A DNA stretch of 8,803 bases from Pseudomonadota bacterium. Its GTDB lineage: Bacteria > Pseudomonadota > Alphaproteobacteria > Rhizobiales > Segnochrobactraceae. Of this stretch, positions 1-6,022 are shown in pieces. The notes under the pieces are model-generated. The model had not been told where the DNA came from and made no database searches. It worked only from the letters and a program-made list of their open reading frames with translations. Where the stretch lies: contig JAEZMP010000604.1 of NCBI GenBank assembly GCA_023442215.1, forward strand, positions 1-8,803, read 5' to 3'. The translations under genes were made by a program, and so were the position numbers. Each line of letters begins with the position of its first letter. Position 1 is the first letter of the stretch.

Positions 1-448
1 GAGCAACCCTGCGGCCGAGCGCGACGTCGTCGCCGCCGACGAGCACGCCGTTGCCGTCGATCACAAGCTGGGGCGTGTAGATCGCCCGGTCGCCGCGGCC
101 GTTGGCGTAGGCGAACTGCCGGGCGGAGTTGACTCGGGACGCGAGCGTGTCGGTCCAGCCGAGATAGTCCCAGTAGTCGACGGGATAGGTGAGCGCGACC
201 ACGGACGGGTCGTCGGCATAGCGGCCGATGGAATGGTCGGCCGGCGGGCAGGCGGCGCATCCCTGGCTGGTGAAGAGTTCAACGACCGCCCGCGCGGGCT
301 CGGAAACGGCGCCGTCGTTGTCCCCGCCAGCGAGGACGGGAGCAGACTGGAGCATGGCCGCGACGGCCAGAAGCCCCCCCGCGAGCAGACCGCGCGCGAG
401 GGCCGAAAACGATCCGCGCTGCACGCTCCGCTGCGCGCCTCCGGCCAT
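1..448 (-). CDS. DUF1223 secreted thioredoxin-fold protein (3' truncated by window edge)
   Basis: 149 residues are visible before the reading frame leaves the window; full family members are usually about 230-260 residues. Residues 1-40 look like a signal peptide: Arg near the N-terminus, a Leu/Ala/Gly-rich core at about 17-33, and a VLA cleavage motif before GGD. The mature part opens with AVVELFTSQGCAACPPAD, a CxxC pair (C64, C67) typical of DUF1223, followed by YPVDYWDYLGW (88-98) and YTPQLVIDG (from 124), all characteristic of the family. The molecular role of DUF1223 is not established; the CxxC motif and export suggest periplasmic thiol-disulfide chemistry, which is inference. The start is uncertain. 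ATG at 448 has a GGGGA five bases upstream and is preferred; in-frame alternatives are ATG at 454 or 538 and GTG at 424. It lies downstream of ccmG on the same strand after a 250-bp gap, so it probably has its own promoter. Confidence 0.88.
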   Translation of the reverse strand, partial: MAGGAQRSVQRGSFSALARGLLAGGLLAVAAMLQSAPVLAGGDNDGAVSEPARAVVELFTSQGCAACPPADHSIGRYADDPSVVALTYPVDYWDYLGWTDTLASRVNSARQFAYANGRGDRAIYTPQLVIDGNGVLVGGDDVALGRRVA

Positions 449-698
449 CTGCATCCCCGTCAGTGCCGCCGCGGGCGCCCCGCGCGGGAAAGCGCGGGCG
501 GCTCCGGTCGGGACAGGGGAAAGGGTAGACCGCGGCATCGGCAGGGATCGCTGTTCTGTTCGAGAAATCGACACTTCAGGAGACCCCGCCGGAGAGGGCA
601 AGGCAAGACACGTCGGCTCGCGCTTCAAGCACCGCTTCGTGAGGTAAGGGGATGGCGGCAGTCCCGGACCGGCGAATGCCGCGGCGGCGGCGTCGCGT
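449..698. other. Intergenic gap between ccmG and the DUF1223 gene
   Basis: This 250-bp stretch separates two minus-strand genes. Reading frames across it have no recognisable domains. It should hold the promoter of the DUF1223 gene, but I cannot place a convincing -35/-10 pair. A short dyad, TTCT-N5-AGAA, lies at 554-566 about 100 bp upstream of the chosen start. No clear intrinsic terminator for the ccmCDG unit was found after the ccmG stop. Confidence 0.5.
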
Positions 699-1340
699 TC
701 ACGGCGGCGGGGCGGGCTCGGCGACCGCCCGGGCGACGGCGTCTTCGAACGGACCGGAGAGCGCGGCCGAGTCGAGCGGCCCGACATATTTGAACCGCAC
801 GGTGCCGTCGCGGCCCACCACGTAGGTTTCGGGCACGCCGTAGACGCCCCATTCGATACCCGCCCGGCCATCGGGATCGACGCCGACGGCGGCGAACGGA
901 TTGCCGAACCCGCCGAGGAAACGCAGGGCATTGCCCGGCCGGTCCTTGTAGTTGATGCCGGCGAGCACGATGCGCGGGTCCGATCCGAGTGTCATCAACT
1001 GGGGGTGCTCCTCCCGACAGGGCGCGCACCAGGAGGCCCAGACATTGACCACCGCCACCTTGCCCCGGAACGCCGCGGGATCGAAGCCGGGCACGGCCAC
1101 GCCGTCGCGGTCGAGCCCGGGAAGCGGCGCCAGCACCGTCGACGGCGCGGACCGGCCGACGAGGGGGGACGGAACGAGGGACGGATCCTCCGTGCTGCCG
1201 AGCCGCAGCAGGAACAGGACGGCAAGGACGGAGAAGGCGAGAAGCGGCAGCAACACCAGCACGCCGCGCCGGCGCGGCCGGGGCGCTGGGGGAGCGGCGT
1301 CCGGAGAACCGTCGCCGGCCGGTGTCGCCGCGTCGTTCAT
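699..1340 (-). CDS. ccmG: Cytochrome c biogenesis thiol:disulfide interchange protein CcmG/DsbE
   Basis: 213 residues. CcmG is a membrane-anchored periplasmic thioredoxin-like protein that helps reduce apocytochrome c cysteines before heme attachment. A Pro/Ala-rich cytoplasmic tail (1-25) ending in PRRRG leads into one membrane segment (about 26-46), giving an N-in anchor. The thioredoxin domain follows: NVWASWCAPCREE places the redox pair at C105/C108, and GVYGVPETYVV carries the cis-proline (P170) and the GVxGxPE signature that separates CcmG from general thioredoxins. Its ATG overlaps the ccmD stop (ATGA at 1337-1340), with GGAAG seven bases upstream inside ccmD, so translation is probably coupled. 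Last gene of the ccmC-ccmD-ccmG unit. Length is slightly above the usual 180-200 because of the long N-terminal tail and a short Pro-rich C-terminus. Confidence 0.95.
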   Translation of the reverse strand: MNDAATPAGDGSPDAAPPAPRPRRRGVLVLLPLLAFSVLAVLFLLRLGSTEDPSLVPSPLVGRSAPSTVLAPLPGLDRDGVAVPGFDPAAFRGKVAVVNVWASWCAPCREEHPQLMTLGSDPRIVLAGINYKDRPGNALRFLGGFGNPFAAVGVDPDGRAGIEWGVYGVPETYVVGRDGTVRFKYVGPLDSAALSGPFEDAVARAVAEPAPPP

Positions 1341-1525
1341 CGGCCTGCTTCCGGCGGCGTGCGCCGATCCCGGCGTGCCTCGATGGTGGCGATCGCACCG
1401 AGAAGACGCCGGCGTTCGAGCCGGAGGCGCACGATCAGCCCCGCGACCACGAGGCCGGTGATCGCATAGGCCGCGACGATGAAGCCGGCATGAGGGCCAA
1501 GGCCTTCGGGACCGAACAGGCTCAT
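1337..1525 (-). CDS. ccmD: Heme exporter small subunit CcmD
   Basis: 62 residues. CcmD is a small inner-membrane protein that in the E. coli system associates with CcmABC and aids release of heme-loaded CcmE. Visible features are a conserved His just before the membrane segment (HAGFIVAAYAITGLVVAGLIV, about 12-32), then a basic helix RLRLERRRL and a charged tail. This matches the CcmD pattern of one N-terminal transmembrane helix and a cytoplasmic basic tail. It is joined by 4-bp ATGA overlaps to ccmC upstream (1522-1525) and ccmG downstream (1337-1340); an AGAGGGA sits upstream of its start within ccmC. The sequence is too short and divergent for family assignment on its own, but position, topology and length together make the call firm. 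Confidence 0.9.
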   Translation of the reverse strand: MSLFGPEGLGPHAGFIVAAYAITGLVVAGLIVRLRLERRRLLGAIATIEARRDRRTPPEAGR

Positions 1526-2376
1526 CCGGGCATTCCCTCTTCCGCGTTCCCGATGTCCGTCTTCCTCACGTCCGTCGTCCTGGTCGCACTGTTGCCGGCG
1601 CGCGGCGGCCCACTCGCGTCCCCCACCACCGCCCGTCGCGGCCGCTCGGCGGTCCGCAGCGCCAGCGCCCGCAGCCTCCGGCGGAGAATCTCATTGCGCA
1701 TCGCCATCAGGTGCAGCGTCGCGAACAGCAGGGTGAAAGCGAGCGCCATCACCAGAAGCGGCCACAGGATCGACGGATCGATCGTCGGCCCGCCCATCCG
1801 GAACACGCTGGCGGGCTGGTGCAGCGTGTTCCACCAGTCGACCGAGAACTTGATGACGGGAATGTTGACGACCCCGACCAGGATCAGGACAGCGGCCGTC
1901 CGGCCGGCTCGAACCGGCTCCTCGATGGCGTGCCACAGCGCGATCAGGCCGAGATACATCAGGAACAGCACCAGCATCGAGGTGAGGCGGGCGTCCCACA
2001 CCCACCACGTGCCCCACATCGGCTTTCCCCACAGCGACCCGGTGACGAGGGCGAGGAAGGTGAAGGCGGCGCCGAGCGGGGCCGCCGCGCGCGCCGCCAC
2101 GTCGGCAAGCGGATGCCGCCACACCAGCGTGCCGAGCGCCGAAACCGCCATCGCCACATAGGCCGCCATGCCGAGCCAGGCGGACGGAACATGGACGAAC
2201 ATGATGCGGACCGTCTCGCCCTGCTGATAGTCGGGCGGGGCCACGAACAGCGCCCCCCACAAGCCGACCGCCATCACCACCGCCGTGAGACCGGCGAGCC
2301 ACGGCAGCACGCGCCCGGTGAACGCCAGGAAACGGGCGGGGTTGGCAAGGTCCGTGACGGCGGATGCGAACGGCAT
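1522..2376 (-). CDS. ccmC: Heme exporter/handling protein CcmC
   Basis: 284 residues. CcmC is a polytopic inner-membrane protein of the heme-handling family that presents heme to CcmE on the periplasmic side. The tryptophan-rich WWD signature is clear at 121-128 (WGTWWVWD, then ARLTS), flanked by the two candidate axial histidines H62 (FVHVPSAW) and H186 (TLHQPAS). Hydrophobic segments fit about six transmembrane helices. The C-terminus from about 235 is a long hydrophilic, Arg/Thr/Asp-rich tail; E. coli CcmC is about 245 residues, so roughly 35-40 residues are extra. No strong Shine-Dalgarno is seen before ATG at 2376 (AGAGCAGAAG is the best). It is first in the ccmC-ccmD-ccmG unit and must be transcribed from the 2377-2876 region, because the usual upstream neighbour ccmB is separated from it by the opposite-strand mntH. 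Confidence 0.96.
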   Translation of the reverse strand: MPFASAVTDLANPARFLAFTGRVLPWLAGLTAVVMAVGLWGALFVAPPDYQQGETVRIMFVHVPSAWLGMAAYVAMAVSALGTLVWRHPLADVAARAAAPLGAAFTFLALVTGSLWGKPMWGTWWVWDARLTSMLVLFLMYLGLIALWHAIEEPVRAGRTAAVLILVGVVNIPVIKFSVDWWNTLHQPASVFRMGGPTIDPSILWPLLVMALAFTLLFATLHLMAMRNEILRRRLRALALRTAERPRRAVVGDASGPPRAGNSATRTTDVRKTDIGNAEEGMPG

Positions 2377-2461
2377 GGCTTCTGCTCTACGAACCGGCTC
2401 CGGTCCGGGAGGGTGACGCGGCCGGCACCCGGCCCGCTCCGAGGCTCGTTACTTGCCCAAT

Positions 2462-2493
2462 CTAGAGCATGAGCGGAAGCGGTGGAAACAGGG
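2462..2493. repeat. Possible degenerate half-copy of a rhizobial intergenic palindromic repeat
   Basis: The stretch begins CTAGAGCATGA and continues with CGGAA, GTGGAAAC and AGGG. It resembles, from memory, the left half of a palindromic element common in Hyphomicrobiales intergenic DNA (AGAGCATGA, then CGGAAA, GTGG, AACCGG). The matching right half (ending TCATGCTC) is not present nearby, so this would be a decayed or partial copy. The family assignment is inference from recall; the sequence alone shows only the motif. Confidence 0.3.
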
Positions 2494-2610
2494 AACGCTC
2501 GGCATCACCCGACGGCACGGCTCCGACCGCGACCGCGGTACCGTCCCGCCCGCGCCGGAAAACCCGTATGAAGCCGCGGCCGCGCTGGAACAGGACCTCT
2601 CAGTCGAACG

Positions 2611-2692
2611 TTTATTCGGAATAAGTCGCAAAAAACTCTGTGCGACTCTCGACAATGCCGGGCGCTGTCATTAGTTTTGCAAATTAGTCGCA
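2611..2692. promoter_or_regulatory. AT-rich dyad cluster; candidate operator/promoter region for mntH and ccmC
   Basis: Four dyad-type elements lie within about 80 bp. (1) TTATTCGGAATAA at 2612-2624 is a perfect 13-bp palindrome with a central G. (2) AGTCGCA at 2624-2630 and its exact reverse complement TGCGACT at 2641-2647 form a 7-bp inverted repeat with a 10-bp spacer. (3) TTTGCAAA at 2676-2683 is a perfect 8-bp palindrome. (4) A third AGTCGCA lies at 2686-2692, so TGCAAATTAGTCGCA (2678-2692) is an imperfect dyad with 5 of 7 pairs. The TGCAAAT core recalls operators of alphaproteobacterial Mur (Mn-responsive Fur family), known to control mntH or sitABCD in rhizobia; that link is inference. 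A weak plus-strand promoter can be drawn: TCGACA at 2649-2654, 17 bp, TAGTTT at 2672-2677. Confidence 0.45.
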
Positions 2693-2722
2693 TTAAGTGC
2701 TGACGGGTCGGAGAAAGCTGTG

Positions 2723-2856
2723 GCGCCGCAGGCGCATGGCCGCAGCCGGCTCGGGACGAATGCGGTGTCTCTCCGCGCCGGTGGCCGGAGACACCGGAAG
2801 GCGTGCGTGTTTCAAGTCAGGGGGGCGACGGTCGGTCGTGTGTCGGCACACCGGCC
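2723..2856 (+). promoter_or_regulatory. Hairpin-rich 5' leader of mntH
   Basis: Three hairpins can be drawn in succession. GCGCC (2723-2727) pairs with GGCGC (2731-2735) over a 3-nt loop. CGGTGT and CTCCG (2763-2768, 2771-2775, with a 2-nt CT bulge) pair with CGGAG and ACACCG (2786-2796), 11 bp, with a further 3-bp GCC/GGC pairing inside the loop. GTGTG (2838-2842) pairs with CACAC (2847-2851) around a TCGG tetraloop, extended outward by GGTCG/CGGCC (2830-2834, 2852-2856, one G-U) across a 3-nt bulge. The last ends 10 bases before the GGGAG ribosome binding site (2867-2871). I do not recognise a known riboswitch such as yybP-ykoY. High G+C makes hairpins common, so function is unproven. Confidence 0.35.
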
Positions 2857-2876
2857 AGGTCGCGCGGGGAGCATCG

Positions 2877-4226
2877 ATGAACGAACCAAACTCGGCCCTT
2901 TCGGCGGAACCCGGCTGGCGTCGCGCCCGCTCCGGGCTCTCGCTGCCTGAAGTCCACGGCAGCATCTCGCCCCGGGCCGGCGCGTCGGTATGGCGGCGCG
3001 CGGCTGCGTTCGCCGGCCCCGGCTATCTTGTCGCGGTCGGCTACATGGATCCCGGCAACTGGGCGACGTCGCTCGCCGGCGGCTCCGCCTACGGCATGAC
3101 GCTGCTCGTCGTCGTGCTGATGTCGAGCCTGATGGCGATGCTGCTGCAGGCGCTCTGCGCCCGCGTCGCGGTCGCCACCGGCCGCGATCTGGCGCAGGCC
3201 TGCCGCGACGCCTTCCCGCGCCCGGTGGGCTACATGCTCTGGCTGCTCGCCGAGCTCGCGATCTGCGCCACCGACCTCGCGGAGGTGATCGGCACCGCGA
3301 TCGGCCTCAACCTGCTGTTCGGCATTCCCCTTGAGATCGGCGTGGTGCTGACCGCGCTCGACGTGGCGCTGATCCTGTTCCTCCAGACGGTCGGGTTCCG
3401 CTGGATCGAGGCGTTCGTGGTCGCCATGCTCGGCGTCATCGCTGTTTGCTTCATCGTCCAGATCGGGCTTGCCGATCCGGACTGGGGCAGCGTCATCCGC
3501 GGCTTCGCGCCCACCACGGAGATCGTCACCAATCCCGGCATGCTCTATCTTGCGCTCGGCATCATCGGCGCGACGGTCATGCCTCACAATCTCTATCTCC
3601 ACTCCGGCATCCTGATGACCCGCCGCCTTGGCGACACGCCGGCCGAGAAGCGCGAGGCGTTGAAGTTCGCGACGTGGGATTCCTCGATCGCGCTCGGGGT
3701 GGCGTTCTTCGTCAACGCCTCGATCCTGGTGCTCTCTGCGGCGAGCTTCCACGACCGTGGCCAGTTCGACATCACGGAGCTCGGCCAGGCCCATGCGCTG
3801 CTGCAGCCGCTGCTCGGCGCGGCCATCGCGCCCACGCTGTTCGCCATCGCGCTGCTCTGCTGCGGTCTCAACTCGACCGTCACCGCGACGCTCGCCGGCC
3901 AGATCGTGATGGAGGGCTTCCTCTCGATCCGGCTGGCGCCGTGGCTGCGGCGGCTCATCACCCGGGCCATCGCCATCGTGCCGGCCATCGTCGTCACCAT
4001 CATCTACGGGGACGAGGGCACCGCGCATCTCCTCATCCTGAGCCAGGTGGTGCTGAGCCTGCAGCTTCCGTTCGCCGTGGTGCCGCTGGTGATGTTCACC
4101 GCGGACCGGCGCAAGATGGGCGAGTTCGTCGCGCCCTTGTGGATGACGGCGCTCGCCGCCATCACCGCCCTCATCATCATCGTGCTCAACATCCGCCTGA
4201 TCATCGAGGCGGCGGGCCTGCTCTAA
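2877..4226 (+). CDS. mntH: Nramp-family divalent metal (Mn2+/Fe2+) transporter MntH
   Basis: 449 residues, a normal bacterial MntH length. It is a proton-coupled importer of Mn2+ (also Fe2+) in the inner membrane. Nramp hallmarks are present: DPGN at 58-61 in TM1 (metal-binding D58 and N61) and GATVMPHNLYLHS in TM6 with M235 and H237 at the expected metal-site positions. About eleven hydrophobic helices are visible between 45 and 445. The ATG at 2877 is chosen because GGGAG lies five bases upstream and the family N-terminus begins near here; upstream in-frame GTG 2697 and ATG 2736 would add an atypical basic extension. It is the only plus-strand gene in the left two thirds of the window and lies between ccmB and ccmC, convergent to ccmB (6 bp between stops) and divergent from ccmC. 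Base composition looks like its neighbours, so there is no obvious sign of recent foreign origin. Confidence 0.96.
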   Translation: MNEPNSALSAEPGWRRARSGLSLPEVHGSISPRAGASVWRRAAAFAGPGYLVAVGYMDPGNWATSLAGGSAYGMTLLVVVLMSSLMAMLLQALCARVAVATGRDLAQACRDAFPRPVGYMLWLLAELAICATDLAEVIGTAIGLNLLFGIPLEIGVVLTALDVALILFLQTVGFRWIEAFVVAMLGVIAVCFIVQIGLADPDWGSVIRGFAPTTEIVTNPGMLYLALGIIGATVMPHNLYLHSGILMTRRLGDTPAEKREALKFATWDSSIALGVAFFVNASILVLSAASFHDRGQFDITELGQAHALLQPLLGAAIAPTLFAIALLCCGLNSTVTATLAGQIVMEGFLSIRLAPWLRRLITRAIAIVPAIVVTIIYGDEGTAHLLILSQVVLSLQLPFAVVPLVMFTADRRKMGEFVAPLWMTALAAITALIIIVLNIRLIIEAAGLL

Positions 4227-4240
4227 GGGCGCTCAGCCCT
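4226..4240. terminator. Short hairpin at the convergent mntH/ccmB ends (weak terminator candidate)
   Basis: AGGGC (4226-4230) and GCCCT (4236-4240) form a perfect 5-bp stem with a 5-nt loop, spanning the end of the mntH stop codon and the ccmB stop. GCCCT, 2 nt, then GGGC recurs just to the right (about 4244-4257), allowing alternative pairings. Neither side has a T tract, so this is not a canonical intrinsic terminator. Confidence 0.2.
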
Positions 4241-4913
4241 CTCCGGCCCTGAGGGCGGCGGCGGCGGCGACCGGCGCCGCCACCAGGGCGACGAGCAGGA
4301 TCGCGACCAGCAGCAGGAACGGCGGCCAGAATGCCGCCGCGCCGAACGCCGCGGTGGTCGCGGCAATGCCGAAGATCAGGACGGGCACGGCGAGCGGCAG
4401 CACCAGCACCGGGATCAAAAGGCCGCCACGGCCGAGACCCGCCGTCAGCGCCGCACCGATGGCACCGATCAGCGTGAGCGAAGGCGTACCGACGAGAAGG
4501 CCGAGCGCGCTCGACGCGATCGCCTCCGGCCCGAGATTGAGAAACAGCCCGAGGACCGGAACCGCCGCGACCAGCGGCAGGCCGGTCGCGGTCCAGTGTG
4601 CCAGCGCCTTCGCCAGCACGACGAGGCCCACCGGCGCCTCGCCCATGAAGAGAAGATCGAGGGACCCGTCGTCCCGGTCCGCCTGGAACAGCCGGTCGAG
4701 GCCGAGCAGCGTCGCCAGCAAGGCGCCGATCCAGAGCACCGCCGGGCCGAGCCGGGCGAGCAGCACAAGGTCCGGCCCGATGGCGAACGGGATCGTCACT
4801 ACCACGGCGAGATAGAACAGCACGCCGACGAGCGCGCCGCCGCCGACGCGGAAACCGAGCACGAGGTCGCGCCGGTAGAGCGCGAACAGGGCCGGGAGGA
4901 TTCCGCCGGTCAC
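4233..4913 (-). CDS. ccmB: Heme exporter membrane subunit CcmB
   Basis: 226 residues. CcmB is the integral membrane partner of the ATPase CcmA; the CcmAB module uses ATP to drive release of holo-CcmE from CcmC. The family motif GLDRLFQADRDDGSLDLL lies at 71-88, near the cytoplasmic side, and about six hydrophobic segments cover the rest. Length matches the family (about 220). The start is GTG at 4913, overlapping the ccmA stop as GTGA (4910-4913), with GGGGGAAG a few bases upstream, so it is likely translated by coupling to ccmA. Its 3' end is 6 bp from the oppositely oriented mntH stop. In most relatives ccmC follows directly; here mntH intervenes. Confidence 0.95.
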   Translation of the reverse strand: MTGGILPALFALYRRDLVLGFRVGGGALVGVLFYLAVVVTIPFAIGPDLVLLARLGPAVLWIGALLATLLGLDRLFQADRDDGSLDLLFMGEAPVGLVVLAKALAHWTATGLPLVAAVPVLGLFLNLGPEAIASSALGLLVGTPSLTLIGAIGAALTAGLGRGGLLIPVLVLPLAVPVLIFGIAATTAAFGAAAFWPPFLLLVAILLVALVAAPVAAAAALRAGEG

Positions 4914-5563
4914 GCGGCTTCCCCCGGCAAATCGAGCCGGAGGGGATCGACACCCGGCAGGTCGTCGTGGGTGGCGGCGACGACGATGCCCCCGCGGCCG
5001 AGGTGCCCGGCCATCAGCCCGCCGAGACGGGCGGCCGAGGCGGCATCGAGCGCGGCCGTGGGCTCGTCCATCAGCCAGACCGGGCGCGGCACCGCAACGA
5101 GGCGCGCGAAGGCGAGCCGCCGGCGCTGTCCGGCGGAGAGCAGCCCCGCCGGCAGGTCGGCGAGCAGCGCGAGATCGAGGCTGTCGAGTGCCTCTTCGAC
5201 GCGGCCCCGCCGCCCGTCGTCGGGCGACCCCAGGAACCGCGCCCAGAACCGCAGCGTCTCGACCACCGTCAGTGCCGGCTTCAGGGCGTCGAGGTGGCCG
5301 ACATAGTGCATCGCGCGCGCCGCAGGGCCGTCGTCGAGCGCGTGCCCCTCGAGCGTGATGGCGCCCCCGGCAAGCGGCACGAGGCCGGCGATGGCCCGCA
5401 GCAAGGTCGACTTGCCGGCGCCGTTCTCCCCCGTGACCGCCATGGCCTCTCCCGCTTCGAGGCGGAAGTCCACTGCGTCAAGCACCCGCCGCCCGCCCCG
5501 GACGACCGCCACATCGCGGACCGCAAGCGCCGAGACGGCCGGAAGCGTCGTCGACCCGCTCAT
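4910..5563 (-). CDS. ccmA: Heme exporter ATP-binding protein CcmA
   Basis: 217 residues, typical of CcmA (about 200-210). It is the cytoplasmic ABC ATPase of the CcmABCD complex. In order: Walker A GENGAGKST at 45-53; GHLDALKPALTVVETLRFW at 89-107, the CcmA-type segment after the Q-loop position (H90 where a generic ABC protein has Gln); ABC signature LSAGQRRRLAFARL from 142; Walker B VWLMDEP at 162-168; switch His in ATHDD (H199). The open frame continues upstream to 5908, but residues before this ATG are low-complexity Arg/Ser/Pro and unlike the family, so ATG at 5563 is chosen; no strong ribosome binding site is visible. An in-frame ATG at 5668 is the next alternative. It is first in the ccmA-ccmB unit and divergent from acnA across a 965-bp gap. 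Confidence 0.95.
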   Translation of the reverse strand: MSGSTTLPAVSALAVRDVAVVRGGRRVLDAVDFRLEAGEAMAVTGENGAGKSTLLRAIAGLVPLAGGAITLEGHALDDGPAARAMHYVGHLDALKPALTVVETLRFWARFLGSPDDGRRGRVEEALDSLDLALLADLPAGLLSAGQRRRLAFARLVAVPRPVWLMDEPTAALDAASAARLGGLMAGHLGRGGIVVAATHDDLPGVDPLRLDLPGEAA

Positions 5564-5950
5564 GACGGCGCGGCCCGCGACGGCAGCACTCGCCGCGGCT
5601 GCGTCACCCCGCCACGCGGGTTCGAGCGGCGAATGCCTCCGACCCGCGGTTGCAATCGATTGACGCATTCGCTCCCGCACCGCACCATGATTGGAATGGC
5701 TGCAAGGTCGTGCGGAACGCCGCCGCGGCCTTCCCATGGCCGGGCGGATTCCAGCATTGGCCGGCCGGCAGGCGTTGGGGGACGGAAGGATATCGGGTGG
5801 CGAAGGGCTCGGGTCACGGCTCGGACGGTGGCTGGGATCGCTGCGGCGGCATGAACCGGCGCGCGACCGGCTGGCGGCGAGTTTCGACCGGCATCGCGTT
5901 CCTGGCAACCCGGCCGTGCGCCACGGTCATGACGGCGACGCCGCAGCCCG

Positions 5951-5972
5951 AAAAATGCGCGGAAACCGGCGC
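5951..5972 (-). terminator. Candidate intrinsic terminator on the minus strand, no gene upstream
   Basis: Read on the minus strand, GCGCCGG (5972-5966) pairs with CCGCGC (5962-5957) over a TTT loop, giving six G-C pairs with one bulged C. It is followed by A and five T residues (5956-5951). Short GC stem plus T tract is the form of a Rho-independent terminator. No protein gene precedes it on that strand between here and acnA, so if real it would end a non-coding transcript or antisense transcription from the acnA side. Confidence 0.35.
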
Positions 5973-6022
5973 CCTTGTCCGGTCGCAGCGACTTTCCGCC
6001 TCATCGCGCCGGCCTCGAACTC

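Larger units (their letters stand above)
2377..2876. other. Divergent intergenic region between ccmC and mntH
   Basis: 500 bp without a supportable protein gene. The ccmC-proximal part (2377-2600) is GC-rich and includes a degenerate repeat-like motif at 2462-2493. The middle (about 2605-2697) is an AT-richer island, roughly half A+T, packed with short dyads and the likeliest site for divergent promoters. The mntH-proximal part (2700-2876) is GC-rich and forms several potential hairpins before the mntH ribosome binding site. An in-frame GTG at 2697 would extend mntH by 60 residues, but that extension is basic, lacks family character and starts inside the presumed promoter, so I treat it as non-coding. 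Confidence 0.6.

Noticed and set aside
551..566. Possible LexA-like GTTC repeats upstream of the DUF1223 gene
   Set aside because: The two GTTC copies are separated by 1 bp, not the 7 bp of the alphaproteobacterial SOS box.
2453..2674. Small plus-strand open frame (73 codons) in the ccmC-mntH intergenic region
   Set aside because: It overlaps the AT-rich dyad cluster, has no ribosome binding site and no recognisable features.
2697..2876. GTG-initiated 60-residue N-terminal extension of mntH
   Set aside because: It begins inside the presumed promoter island, is basic and unlike MntH N-termini, whereas ATG 2877 has a good ribosome binding site and gives the normal family length.
2700..2876. 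Known Mn riboswitch (yybP-ykoY) in the mntH leader
   Set aside because: Hairpins are present, but I could not find the conserved internal-loop sequence motifs of that class.
2817..4028. A 403-codon minus-strand open frame opposite mntH
   Set aside because: The product is a repetitive Arg/Asp/Gly/His mixture, while the plus strand encodes a complete Nramp transporter with all key residues.
5564..5908. N-terminal extension of ccmA by up to 115 residues
   Set aside because: The extension is Arg/Ser/Pro-rich without ABC-family features; the family N-terminus aligns with ATG at 5563.
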